DNA from: a virus
DNA: 46,932 nt
Virus record (IMG/VR): IMGVR_UViG_3300025543_000049
Coordinates: 1 to 46,932 of that record
Strand: one strand, 5' to 3'
The notes beneath the pieces are model-generated. The model did not search any database. It was given only the letters and a program-made list of their open reading frames with translations, and was not told where the DNA came from. Position numbers and translations under genes: made by a program. Numbering within the stretch: position 1 is the stretch's first letter; every line of letters starts with the position of its first letter. This document shows, piece after piece, positions 20,001-27,615 of this stretch.

Positions 20001-23000
20001 CGGAACTATAATTCGTGTGGTATCCGGCATATTGACTATCAGTGTTGTAAACTCTGCTGCTGCATTGCCAGGAACAAAATTAAATGTATTGCCTGGCCTA
20101 ACAGGCACAGCATTTGCTGATATTGGTTTTGTAAATTATTCATATACACAAACTATAACAAGTCCAAACCCAAGCCAGTTTGCCCGTTTTGGATCCAGCG
20201 TTACAGTTGATTCGACTGCACTTGTCTTGGTAGTCGGTGCTCCGAACGGCAACATGTACAAGCCAGTTACATTTGATGCCGATACAACTTACTTTGACGA
20301 CCGCAGTACAGTATTTTCAACTACAGTTACACAAAGTGGTGTAGCTTACACATTTGATTATTTGCCAAGTGCAACCGACACAGTTACTGACCCTGGCAAG
20401 TTTGTATTTGGCCAACAGTTGTACAACGACACAACCAACGAGCTCGACAACTACGGAACAGGTCTTAGTTACGTTACAGGTAAACTACTAGTTGGTGCAC
20501 CTGGCAACGATTTAGAAGATAGCCAGTTTGCTAATTTTGGTCAAGTTGTTGTATTTGACAACCCTGACCGCACACAAGCATGGGCAGTTAAACATCAGCA
20601 AACACCAGTGGTAGATGTTGCGTTGTTAAACTCTGTTTACATGTACGATAAATTAGAATCTCAGGTTACCAGTTATTTGGATTTCTTTAATCCATTGCAA
20701 GGCAAAATACTTGGTGTTGCTCGTGAAAATATTGATTACCTTGGCGCAGTGGATCCTGCAAATTATAGCAATGGCCCAGTTCGCAATGTTGGTAATCCAT
20801 GGAGCGCATCAAGAGTTGGTGAAATTTGGTGGGACACTAACTCAGTTCGTTTCATTGATCCAAATCAAGACGACATTGTTTACGCAAGCCGTCGTTGGGG
20901 TCAAACATTCCCAGGCAGCCGCATTGACATTTATCAATGGGTAGAAAGTGATGTAACACCTGCCAACTATACAGGCCCAGGAACTCCGTTGAGTTTCTTG
21001 AGTTATACCACTCGTGCTGAATTAAATTCTGAAAATATTTTTGCTACTCGTTATTATTTCTGGGTAAGAAATATTTCTACAGTCAATACTGTAGCAGGTA
21101 AAAAACTCAGTACTACTGCTATTGCAAACTATATTGAATACCCGCGTGCCAGCGGTATTGCATATCTTGCGCCATTGGATGCGAGCACTGTTGCAATATA
21201 CAACGTACTTGATTTGGTAAGTGCCCAAGACACAATCCTTCACATTGAATACGATCGTTTGGTCAACAATGACAATGTGCACCAGGAATATGAATTAATT
21301 GCCGCAGGACGCGAAAACAGTTTCTTAAGCGATAACTTATATTTAAAATTACAAGACAGTTTCTCTGGTGTCAACACAGTTGGTGCTGACGTACCCGACG
21401 CTGGACTAAGTCCAGCAATGCGATATGGTGTTGAATTCCGGCCGCGTCAAAGCATGTTTGTCAATCGCTTCTCGGCATTGGAAAATTATCTTGGTCGTGC
21501 CAATACTGTATTGGCACAGTATCCCATTAGTGAAACAAAGAGTTTTGCGTTGCTCAACAGCAGAGAGCCAGAACCATCAGCAACTACAGGCGCCTGGAAC
21601 AAGCGTGTTGCAGACTTAGATGAATTAAGTTATCAAAATTTAATTATTGTACCTTATGGATACAAGTATTTGGTAGCGTCAGATTCAAGCAATTCTGGAT
21701 TCTGGACAATTTACGAAGTTGGCACAGGATCGTTAATTGGATCAAAAGCATTAACGTTAATTCGTGTACAAAACTACGATACACGTCGTTACTGGAGTTA
21801 TATCAACTGGTACTTGCCAGGTTATAATAAAAATCTAAATCCAGTGGCTACAGTATCAAACTATTCTGGCCTATCCACACTGACATTAACTACAGCACCA
21901 GTTGGCGCTAGTGTTACAGTATCGAACATTCTGGGAACAGGTAAGTTTGAAATTTATCAACGCACTGAACTTGGGTGGGATCGCGTAGGGTTAGAAGATG
22001 GCACCATTGAATTCAGCGAGTCATTATGGAATTATACTGTTGGCAATTTTGGATTTGATGTTGAAGTGTTTGATGCCCAGTATTTTGACCAAGAACCAGT
22101 GATCGAAACTCGTAAAATTATTCAAGCAATCAACGAACAGTTGTTTGTGAACGAGTTGTTGATTGAGCGCAACCGTTCATTGACACTGATGTTTGAATAC
22201 ATAATGAGCGAAGTTGCAGCACCAGAATGGTTAATTAAAACAAGTTTGATTGATGTTGATCATAAAATCCGTGATTTGTTACCGTACCAGTTTTACAATC
22301 AAGACAACCAAGATTTTGTATTGAACTATATACAAGAAGTTAAACCTTATCATACACAAATTCGTGAGTTTAACTTGTCTTACAACGGTAACGATGCTTA
22401 CCCCGGTTCAGTAACTGACTTTGATGTACCAGCATACTGGGATGCAACATTGACTGTCCCAGAATTCATTAGTCCAGTTCTGTTGCCATACACGCAATCA
22501 ACGGCTGTCAGCAATACAAACTTCAATGCTGATACTCTTTCCAATTCAACATTGTGGGCACAATCTCCGTGGGACGAATGGTATGCAAATTACACATTGA
22601 GTATTCAAAGCGTTGTAATTACAAGCAGTGGTGCTGGATACACAGTTGCACCAACAATCACAGTAACCGGCAATTGTGTCGAACAAGCAGAAATGACTGC
22701 TATAATCAACGGAGCAGGTCAAGTAACTGGAGTCACAATTGACAATTATGGCAGCGGTTATACAACCACAGCCATAATAACATTCGTTGGTGGCAACGGA
22801 ACTGGCGCCGCAGCCGCAGCAACAATGGGCAATGATCTAGTTCGTCAGATCACCACCAGAATCAAGTACGATAGATACGAATACTCGTCTGATATCGTTG
22901 AATGGCAAGCAGGCGCAAATTACGACAATGGCACTCAGGTACGTTATTTAAATCGTGTATGGGAAGCCAACGCCGATGACAGTACAGGTATTCAAAGTGA

Positions 23001-25455
23001 CACCTTTGACCCAGATCAGTGGACAATAGTTAACCCTGCTTTGTTAAGTGGTGTTGATCGTACTATGGGATTGTATACTCCTACTGCCAACGAGCCTGGA
23101 TTGAGTTTACCATTGCTGATTGACGGAGTTGAATATCCAGGTGTACAAATGTTTGGAGTGGGATACGACCAATACCCAGGATTTGACTTGGCACCGTTTG
23201 ACACAGCACCTTTTGACAACTTGACATACGGCCCAGAAGGACGCCCAACTTACGATCAAACTATATTGGATGCCATTTACGAAAGTCCATATAACGATCC
23301 GTACTTGGGAACGTTGGCCACCAGCATCAACGCCGACGGCGGCGAATACATTGACACATATTCAAGTCATGCCCCAGAAGAATTAATACCTGGCAGCGAG
23401 TTTGATACACTTGATTTGCGTGTTTACACAACACCTGGTGCTGATTGGGCACGTGACGGTCATGGCTTCCGAATTGAAGTTATCAAATACAATGTAACAA
23501 CACTTCCAGAAACATTTAGTTTTGCCGGAGTAGCACCAGTGCCTGCCACTATGATTGTGACAAATCAAACCACTGGCTTATTATTACACCGTGATGTAGA
23601 TTACACAGTCGACTGGGCAGCCAGCACTGTTACAGTATTCAGCAGCGAAACAACCGTTGGCGATACAATTGTAGTTTCTTTATATGAAATTGGAGGCGGA
23701 AACCAGTTGCTCAAGCGTTCGTATAACGGCGCCGAAGTTGGCAACTCATTGGTAGTGCCGGTGCAGTTCTCATTGATTGAAGAATTTGCTATCTTTGTCA
23801 ACGGCAACTTGATTACCAATTACACTTATGCACAAGACGGTATAAACACATTGTTGACATTTATTGACACTTATACTGCTGATGATTACTTGATGATTGC
23901 AGCTATTGGTTTAACAACATTGAGTGAAGATAGTGCAACAATAGATTACAGTTGGTCAGTTCCGGTTACTCAAAATATTGCAGGTGTTACTGGGCAATAC
24001 AGTTACACGTTGACCAACAGCATGGCATACACCAACCCAGACAACGTGTACGTCACCATCGACGGACGCCGTGTCAGAACTGCTGCAGGCGCACAATATT
24101 TGGCTGATGGCACAAGTGAATATTTGTTGCCACAACGATTGGGATTTAGTCAAGCATTGATTGCTGATAACGAAGTTCGTGTGTACATGAACGATGTTCC
24201 GTTGATTCTTAATATTGATTACTTGGTAGAGCCGTATGATACTGAAACGCCACGTTCTGTGATATTTGCCACCACCCCATCGGATGGCGAAAAGATTTTA
24301 ATTTGTGTAACAACCAATGCACAAGCAGTAGTAACTGGCGACCAACTGTTGTTTAATCAGTATGGTGGTTTTGTACCAGCCAATGGTGAAACTGTTTCTG
24401 TAACAAGCTGGAATGACACTCGCCAACAAGATTTATTAACTCAAGTGTATGTTGGTCCTGTTGTGGGAACACAAACGCTATCAGAACCGTTTGATAATTT
24501 AAATTTTGATGTTGGTACAGTGATCAACCAGCCAGGATCATTTGACTATAGTGCAACACAAGCAGTGTCACTCAACAATTTGTTCTTGGATCATACAAAT
24601 ATAGATCCAGATCGATTGTTTGTTACATTAAACGGACGTGCGATATTCAACAACGTTGATTATACAATTGTCGACAACGAAATTATATTAGCAGGTGGAT
24701 ACACCTTATCAGTCACTGATACTGTGATGATTACAGAGTTTACATCAAGTGTTGCTCCATTGGCAATGGCATTCCGCATATTCCAAGACATGCGCGGGGT
24801 ACAAGCAACATATCGAATCACTGCTGCGACTACAACATATTTGACTCAAGCGCTGAGTGCAACAGACGATACAATTCATGTTTATAATGCTGCCGCACTT
24901 AACCAACCAAATTTAACTAGTAATATTTGGGGACTATTAACTATAAATGGTGAAAGAATTATGTACCGTAACCGTGATACTGTTGCCAATACTGTCAGTG
25001 GACTACGTCGCGGCACAGCAGGAACAGGTGCAGCCAGTCATGCCATAAACACAGATGTTTACAACATCAGTCGTGGTAATTTGTTAGAATCACAGTATCA
25101 AAACTACGTTGTGTCCAACGTGACTTATCCGTTAGAGTCTGGTATAAACTTAGGCGACGGAGTCACAACATCGTTTGTTGCTGCACTGATTGATGTGTCA
25201 GCTGCTGATAGCACTGTTGATATCGAAGCAATCGAAGTGTATGTAGGCGGCACATTGCAAACAGCGGGATACACAGTTACCAACGAAAACCCTGTAACTG
25301 TATTGTTTGATACTGCCCCTGCAGAAGGTTCAGAAGTTACTATTTTGGTTCGCCGCGGGGTAACATGGTATGCGCCAGGCGTTGGAACACCAAGCAACGG
25401 CGTTGCATTGCAAGACACTGACACAGATGCCGCAAGGTTTTTACAGGGCAAATAA
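11014..25455 (+). CDS. Giant 4813-residue baseplate/tail structural protein (gp7 position)
   Basis: One uninterrupted frame of 14.4 kb. The N-terminus (TVDFLPEIFQTSTNKQFLAA, then a KTQGFVGRRVGPGV block) resembles large marine T4-like baseplate proteins encoded after gp6, the place of the wedge initiator gp7. T4 gp7 is about 1030 residues. Visible modules: CBM5/12-like W-Y-V-W segments near residues 1900 (NRKYAKGEIVNFKNNYWSA) and 3960 (YDNGTQVRYLNRVWEA); FG-GAP-like propeller blades between about 2310 and 3185 (for example FGTSVAISKDERIVYVGAP and FGYSVAASTDGRQVVIGAP); a Gly-rich GYT...GSGYT beta module near 3865; and about ten short Ig-like modules with the pattern V-NG-L---DYT----I-F---GD-V-I. 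A SGLRRGTAGTGAASHA segment lies near 4670. It follows gp6 with a TAATG overlap. A host-contact or sugar-binding role is inferred from the modules. Confidence 0.75.
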   Translation: MAKVRTVDFLPEIFQTSTNKQFLAATLDQLVQEPKFKKTQGFVGRRVGPGVDASSQYVVEPTTDRRNYQLEPGVVMLKTDSDTVEDAITYPGISDALATQGAFTDNSDRLYTSQYYTWNPQVDFDKFVNFSQYYWLPAGPSSVDVGATAIPLTANYTVTRANGVYTFSNYTTNNPAITLVRGGNYTFNVAQNNKESVNFRVTSTGISAYVIDYVPNPALTLIRGNTYVFNLNLDVASPFWIKSAPSQGTGDQYNTGVSRNGSQTGNITFTVPQDAPDNLYYASETQFNMQGTFAIVDGTPGTGPGFWIQAEPGVTGTLPYAPNISSRDVLGVSNNGEDLGTVTFDVPSATAQSFYYSLPSIGSVDLITNLKFEQINNQFLTEFLTQNPSGIDGITNLDGRTVAFINNADPDQGGWDVTTQFDPLINTGGGVAGAGSFDSIPFAQATPLTQAQRYSVWRIEYVTTTDGQQYIRLNSVLSVDNLNKFNILFGTEYSNTEWYKNANGVFEQIPLLTAIKDVLYYQDGTDPEIFGQIRVIDQDQAATIFISDIIGQPAYTSPTGVKFTNGLKVQFRGTTFPASYENQEYYVEGVGTAIKLLPVADFITPETYTQSASVPYDSIGYDVGNYDATDNAPLVPDYLTINRASPDLNAWTRSNRWFHVDVINASAAYNNTVAVLNNEFRAKRPILEFNAGTKLFGFGTQGKQPVNIVDFNSTDAFSNINGSIGYSTDGYTLITGSRIIFANDSDLQVRNKIYEVTFIEPDTVDPLINQPIINLTPAYDSTVLVNQTVVALSGITQQGLSYYFDGVNWILAQEKTSANQAPLFDVFDSAGVSLSNQTSYPSSTFVGSKLFSYATGTGTADPVLEFPIRYLSLANIGDIVFDNNLYTDTFNYVTGTTGVVGNVSDGFVYQYADRVLYARKIGWEVAVTPSQIRQQFQFVYDGRSLQLDIVVPENNVVPAILLYVANEFVLPQDYTVTRNAATTVITLSKIYVPDSVIEVQVLSGQVSKTGFYEVPVNLENNPFNANSPSFTLGTVRTHYESIAENLINFSGSINGSNNTRDLGNISRYGTTILQQSSPMTLAGFFMREPEYNIFKSLEFNDREYNKFKNRMLENSILSEWGTYTTSQILDSIITDMSLGKSNVNSFFYSDMIPSGSVYTEVDHTVTPITTGVFDTVQTYTFTSANFLGLLVYLNGNLLTLNHDYTVATDGPRIDVSATLAVGDIVTIREYTTTTGSFVPNTPTKLGLYPAFKPEMFLDTNYVNPTMVIRGHDGSITAAFGDMRDDVLLEFERRIFNNLKTQGNPVPLVAEDVIPGYFRTTDYTAAEITNILGESFLTWVGQNKIDYKTQQYISSNEFTYNYSQAGDKQKNQPLLGAWRGIYRDFYDTLTPATTPWEMVGFSQQPTWWTGRYGPVPYTSDNLVLWDDMQAGYVADPAGPYVLEKYKRPNLSTYFIPSGSEGALLSPLQSVVGSYDPNAFRKSWVVGDGGPAEAAWWTSSSYPFAVMRLLALTRPAEFFSLFADRDLYKYNAELEQYLYNGRYRLDANGVQVYGGHVSAATNGTITPVSKASYINWIVDYNQQLGINSTNALEDALASLDVRLCWRTASFTDKQYLKVYTERSSPDSQNSSLLLPDESYNLLLYKNVPFSSVAYSAVIVQAVENGYAVLGYSTTDPYFNILASRTNGQLQTVASGGSSVRVPKQYTTDVVQVPYGFVFTNQSSMVDFLLSYGQYLTTQGLIFGEDRENGYPLDWQQMAREFLYWANQGWGVNSLINLNPAATQLIAEQPGAVIDNVMMQNIENIMLDQNRQPFDARNLIIERLENRFSVTSTDGRAIAYANLRYTSYENLVILDNVSIFNDLIYNPTTAARQSRINVVAMTTTEWEGTLNAQGFILNQDNVQSWIPNRKYAKGEIVNFKNNYWSAQTIVQPKREFAYSDWIKSDYTKIQKGLLPNIANKADQLANSYDTQTANLEGDNDLLSYGLIGFQPRDYMVALNLDDTSQVNLYQQFIGTKGTTLATEIFTGANLGKEVADYQIYENWAIRRGTYGANANRSYFELQLNESFLQSDPSTIQVINVGETSVANQTVFLNDVWSQSYKLTSPNILPTTTSTVTDTALPSAGYVNIDDVDITVFSLDDPSTIAAELDNVGDGTRIWVAKTNSFDWNVYRATQTPGKINRVSDNLDGTSVVTFSAVHNLNRGDLLIVRFFNESFNGVYRVLTTPKPTTLTVAYAFPNGGQTTATGSGLAFYLDTMRVSQASDIGSLSYANDLVPGALAWVDNNGAGLWEVLEKQDVFGDSQSLSQSIPVENTSYGTSVAQTYNNLGALIGAPAYFNDSTGTATGAIYPYQRGTTGTYIEDNLLFLTAPGTLGYGNDIDFGNQTWAVAGASLSASGVGYASIINRSESGVFTQPQLLVAPDYAASAGSFGTSVAISKDERIVYVGAPAENAVYAYGRVDSSLQSVTYTANGVTQQFTYADDIIIDYTQPGQLVVVVNNTAQTEGIDYTVGASAVLFTTAPDSGLTIVIARRDSVQLDNQVYYGVTQDSTSGSGSQATFTVDRTRGTYVVSLTAPGLSYAPGDTLTINAATIGGGTSPANDLVITVDTVTVGGIVTFTPAGSGVNNTTNFDLAEYLYTATTTNSFTLTVDGEVQRPYIDYTFTGTTVTFEAGSNPSPSAIIMASANTYFKYVDKIDGPAGSANFGYSVAASTDGRQVVIGAPTTTVSTLESGSTYVYDRSVLRYQIGTNETATTTFALPSGWITPVSVLINNVFLTNAEQYINGGFNVVGNDVVLTSAVTLAVGDIVEIESNIFNQLQQIVTTSDWDTLNQTADNTPIYQAQLGWDVDLCPQNCSVYSGAPQNVNNDAGAVQRNVNQARVYGIISSPIANPVLTAGDTIRVNNYEVAVPAIPNNTVAGLVSAITALNNGIGIPNVTASVSDDLYFTANGLTKTYDIGVTYSQYDSYTPVVYAGTVLQTLNVNYTYNNSTGIVTFASVPADGTIIRVVSGILTISVVNSAAALPGTKLNVLPGLTGTAFADIGFVNYSYTQTITSPNPSQFARFGSSVTVDSTALVLVVGAPNGNMYKPVTFDADTTYFDDRSTVFSTTVTQSGVAYTFDYLPSATDTVTDPGKFVFGQQLYNDTTNELDNYGTGLSYVTGKLLVGAPGNDLEDSQFANFGQVVVFDNPDRTQAWAVKHQQTPVVDVALLNSVYMYDKLESQVTSYLDFFNPLQGKILGVARENIDYLGAVDPANYSNGPVRNVGNPWSASRVGEIWWDTNSVRFIDPNQDDIVYASRRWGQTFPGSRIDIYQWVESDVTPANYTGPGTPLSFLSYTTRAELNSENIFATRYYFWVRNISTVNTVAGKKLSTTAIANYIEYPRASGIAYLAPLDASTVAIYNVLDLVSAQDTILHIEYDRLVNNDNVHQEYELIAAGRENSFLSDNLYLKLQDSFSGVNTVGADVPDAGLSPAMRYGVEFRPRQSMFVNRFSALENYLGRANTVLAQYPISETKSFALLNSREPEPSATTGAWNKRVADLDELSYQNLIIVPYGYKYLVASDSSNSGFWTIYEVGTGSLIGSKALTLIRVQNYDTRRYWSYINWYLPGYNKNLNPVATVSNYSGLSTLTLTTAPVGASVTVSNILGTGKFEIYQRTELGWDRVGLEDGTIEFSESLWNYTVGNFGFDVEVFDAQYFDQEPVIETRKIIQAINEQLFVNELLIERNRSLTLMFEYIMSEVAAPEWLIKTSLIDVDHKIRDLLPYQFYNQDNQDFVLNYIQEVKPYHTQIREFNLSYNGNDAYPGSVTDFDVPAYWDATLTVPEFISPVLLPYTQSTAVSNTNFNADTLSNSTLWAQSPWDEWYANYTLSIQSVVITSSGAGYTVAPTITVTGNCVEQAEMTAIINGAGQVTGVTIDNYGSGYTTTAIITFVGGNGTGAAAAATMGNDLVRQITTRIKYDRYEYSSDIVEWQAGANYDNGTQVRYLNRVWEANADDSTGIQSDTFDPDQWTIVNPALLSGVDRTMGLYTPTANEPGLSLPLLIDGVEYPGVQMFGVGYDQYPGFDLAPFDTAPFDNLTYGPEGRPTYDQTILDAIYESPYNDPYLGTLATSINADGGEYIDTYSSHAPEELIPGSEFDTLDLRVYTTPGADWARDGHGFRIEVIKYNVTTLPETFSFAGVAPVPATMIVTNQTTGLLLHRDVDYTVDWAASTVTVFSSETTVGDTIVVSLYEIGGGNQLLKRSYNGAEVGNSLVVPVQFSLIEEFAIFVNGNLITNYTYAQDGINTLLTFIDTYTADDYLMIAAIGLTTLSEDSATIDYSWSVPVTQNIAGVTGQYSYTLTNSMAYTNPDNVYVTIDGRRVRTAAGAQYLADGTSEYLLPQRLGFSQALIADNEVRVYMNDVPLILNIDYLVEPYDTETPRSVIFATTPSDGEKILICVTTNAQAVVTGDQLLFNQYGGFVPANGETVSVTSWNDTRQQDLLTQVYVGPVVGTQTLSEPFDNLNFDVGTVINQPGSFDYSATQAVSLNNLFLDHTNIDPDRLFVTLNGRAIFNNVDYTIVDNEIILAGGYTLSVTDTVMITEFTSSVAPLAMAFRIFQDMRGVQATYRITAATTTYLTQALSATDDTIHVYNAAALNQPNLTSNIWGLLTINGERIMYRNRDTVANTVSGLRRGTAGTGAASHAINTDVYNISRGNLLESQYQNYVVSNVTYPLESGINLGDGVTTSFVAALIDVSAADSTVDIEAIEVYVGGTLQTAGYTVTNENPVTVLFDTAPAEGSEVTILVRRGVTWYAPGVGTPSNGVALQDTDTDAARFLQGK

Positions 25456-25471
25456 TCAAGGTAAATAAAGT

Positions 25472-25609
25472 ATGAATCAAAATACAACACCACAACAGCC
25501 TGTAGCACCGGCCAAACCGCCCCAGGAAACTGGGACTATTTCTGTTGAAGGACACATTCGTATTTTTGACCCCAAAACCAAGGAAGTTATAGTGGAGAAG
25601 CGAGCATGA
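25472..25609 (+). CDS. 45-residue mini-protein resembling the N-terminus of the next gene product
   Basis: ATG at 25472, TGA at 25607-25609, overlapping the next ATG as ATGA. The first 22 residues are Pro/Gln/Thr-rich. Residues 22-44, with TISVEGHIRIFDPKTKEVIV, parallel the start of the 206-residue neighbour (AKIEGFVKIHDPATGEVLVD). The match suggests a partial duplication that keeps only the first beta strands. An AAGG lies about 10 bases before the start and a GTAAATA is close upstream. Tight overlap and preserved frame favour a real gene. Its function is unknown; it might cap or compete with the neighbour's N-terminal strand. Confidence 0.65.
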   Translation: MNQNTTPQQPVAPAKPPQETGTISVEGHIRIFDPKTKEVIVEKRA

Positions 25610-26226
25610 TAATTCAGCCAGGCCTGGCCAAAATTGAAGGATTTGTCAAAATCCATGATCCCGCCACTGGCGAAGTATTAGTGGATAAAAAGAACGCAAT
25701 CCATTACGAAAATATATCGTATGCAATGGCACAAACCCTTAGCAATAGAACATCTGCTCAAGGTGGCGGCTGGATATACTCAATGGCATTTGGCAATGGC
25801 GGATCTAGTGTAGACCCCACAGGTATTATTACATATTTGCCCCCAAACACAGTTGGTCAAAATGCCAATTTATACAACCAAACTTATTCTAAAGTAGTAG
25901 ATGATAATTCTGCTGCCAACACAGACACTGCCAATAACAAAATGCAGGTGTTACATACTGCTGGCAAGGTATATACGGATATTTTAGTGACATGTTTGTT
26001 GGACTACGGAGAACCAAATGGACAACAAGCGTTTGATAATAGCACAAATTTCAATGGTGAATATGTGTTTGACGAGCTAGGACTTAAAACATGGAACGGA
26101 AGTGCTACAGATTTGCGCTTGATTACCCATGTAATTTTTCACCCGGTACAAAAGAGTTTGAACAGACAGATACAAATTGATTACACGATTCGTATACAAA
26201 CTTTAACGAACCTTAGTGCGGCATAA
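25606..26226 (+). CDS. Virion structural protein (conserved phage type)
   Basis: 206 residues. Segments such as AKIEGFVKIHDPATGEVLVD, KKNAIHYENISYAMAQTLSN and a C-terminal RQIQIDYTIRIQTLTNLSAA recall conserved structural proteins encoded after the large wedge genes of marine myoviruses. I cannot give it a T4 gene number. The pattern is beta-rich with a small Gly-rich centre and no membrane segments. The start overlaps the mini-gene (ATGA), and the stop codon is embedded in the late-promoter octamer for the next gene. A role as a baseplate or fibre-attachment component is inferred from position. Confidence 0.6.
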   Translation: MIIQPGLAKIEGFVKIHDPATGEVLVDKKNAIHYENISYAMAQTLSNRTSAQGGGWIYSMAFGNGGSSVDPTGIITYLPPNTVGQNANLYNQTYSKVVDDNSAANTDTANNKMQVLHTAGKVYTDILVTCLLDYGEPNGQQAFDNSTNFNGEYVFDELGLKTWNGSATDLRLITHVIFHPVQKSLNRQIQIDYTIRIQTLTNLSAA

Positions 26227-26229
26227 ATA
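26222..26229 (+). promoter_or_regulatory. T4-type late promoter octamer upstream of fibre gene
   Basis: CATAAATA, the same octamer as at 7574, overlapping the stop codon of the 206-residue gene and 22 bases before the ATG at 26252. Recurrence of the exact octamer at two of the few gaps in the virion region supports a late-promoter role. Confidence 0.55.
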
Positions 26230-26251
26230 CAATTAACGGAGTAAGCTACAA

Positions 26252-27532
26252 ATGGCATATACAATTAACTTAACTGACGGTACAATATTTGCTACAGTTG
26301 CAGATGGAACCATCAACACTTCCAGTTCAATGATTCTGGTTGGTAAAAACTACGCTGGTTACGGTGAATTTTTAAACGAAAACGTGATTCACTTGTTGGA
26401 AAATTCTTCCAACACAACAGCACCCGGAGCACCATTAACTGGTCAGCTTTGGTGGGACAGTGCTAACGGGCTAATGAAAGTCTATAACGGCTCTCAGTGG
26501 AAAACAATTTCGTCTACCACTGCTCAAGCAAGCGCTCCTACAAACAACGTAACAGGCGATTTATGGTATGATACTGTTAATGCTCAGTTAAAAGTGTGGA
26601 CAGGTAGTGCGTGGCTATTAGTTGGCCCAGCATTTACATCTGGACAAGGCACAACTGGCGCCATTGCTGATTCTATTACTGACAACGTAGCAGTAAGTCA
26701 CGTTGTAATTAAATTGTTCGTAGAAGATGATATAGTTGGCATTGTCAGTAAGGATGCAGCATTTACTCCGGCAAGTAGTATTTCGGGTTACACAACAATC
26801 CGTCCTGGTATTACGCTGAGTACATTAGTTGGTGCACAAGTTCCTTTATTCCAAGGAACAGCCAGTGTTGCACAAACACTTGAAGGTTACGATCCCACAG
26901 ACTTCTTGTTAAAGAACGTAGCCGAAACAACAACTGGAACGTTTGCAGTATTAAACAACACCGGACTATCAGTTGGTTCTAACCAAGATATCCGTCTTGG
27001 TGTAGCTGGCACAACAGCAACGTTTTATAATCAAACCAACAACGGCAACATAACATTTAACGTTAACAAAAACAATGTACCAACCACTGTAATGACAATC
27101 AATGGAGCCACAGGCGGCATCAGTGGCACAAACATCAGCGCACAATACGCTGACGTTGCAGAACGTTTTGCAGCCGATGATGTAATGGAAGCAGGTACTG
27201 TGGTTGAGCTTGGCGGCGCCAACGAAATTACTCAAGTTACAGACGAACTAAGCGAAAAAGTGTTTGGAGTCATAAGTACACGAGCTGCTTACTTGATGAA
27301 CAGTCTTGCTGGATCCGACGACACTCACCCTGCTGTTGCAATGACAGGCCGCGTCCCAGTCAACACTGTTGGGTTAGTACGCAAAGGAGACAGATTAGTT
27401 TCTGCTGGTAACGGATTGGCGAGAGCCGCTGCCCCAGGAGAAGCAACTGCGTTCAACGTAATTGGTCGTTCATTGAATGACAAATTAACACAAGAACAAG
27501 GAATCGTGGAAGCTATTGTTAAAATTAATTAA
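26252..27532 (+). CDS. Tail fibre-like protein
   Basis: 426 residues. Residues 62-87 and 100-125 are two copies of a short module with G-LWWD----LKVY-GS-W (GQLWWDSANGLMKVYNGSQW and GDLWYDTVNAQLKVWTGSAW), common in phage fibre shafts. Residues about 220-295 are low-complexity beta. The C-terminal 130 residues start at AQYADVAERFAADDVMEAGT and continue with AVAMTGRVPVNTVGLVRKGD. This domain ends many T4-like marine phage fibre proteins and probably trimerises the fibre tip. A late promoter lies upstream and a weak Shine-Dalgarno (CGGAG) precedes the start. The fibre call is by domain pattern; receptor and exact location on the virion are unknown. Confidence 0.7.
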   Translation: MAYTINLTDGTIFATVADGTINTSSSMILVGKNYAGYGEFLNENVIHLLENSSNTTAPGAPLTGQLWWDSANGLMKVYNGSQWKTISSTTAQASAPTNNVTGDLWYDTVNAQLKVWTGSAWLLVGPAFTSGQGTTGAIADSITDNVAVSHVVIKLFVEDDIVGIVSKDAAFTPASSISGYTTIRPGITLSTLVGAQVPLFQGTASVAQTLEGYDPTDFLLKNVAETTTGTFAVLNNTGLSVGSNQDIRLGVAGTTATFYNQTNNGNITFNVNKNNVPTTVMTINGATGGISGTNISAQYADVAERFAADDVMEAGTVVELGGANEITQVTDELSEKVFGVISTRAAYLMNSLAGSDDTHPAVAMTGRVPVNTVGLVRKGDRLVSAGNGLARAAAPGEATAFNVIGRSLNDKLTQEQGIVEAIVKIN

Positions 27533-27557
27533 TTTTAACAACAGTAATGGTTAAAAT
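27532..27557 (+). other. AT-rich inverted repeat between fibre genes
   Basis: ATTTTAAC at 27532-27539 and GTTAAAAT at 27550-27557 are perfect 8-base inverted arms with a 10-base loop. The repeat begins at the last base of the fibre stop. It has no GC-rich stem or T-tract, so it is at best a weak terminator, pause or RNA-stability element. The rest of this 83-base gap shows only the Shine-Dalgarno of the next gene. Confidence 0.35.
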
Positions 27558-27615
27558 CACCCAGCGAGAATTATTCGCGTTGAAATTGATCAACTAATAC
27601 AAAGGGAAATATAAA

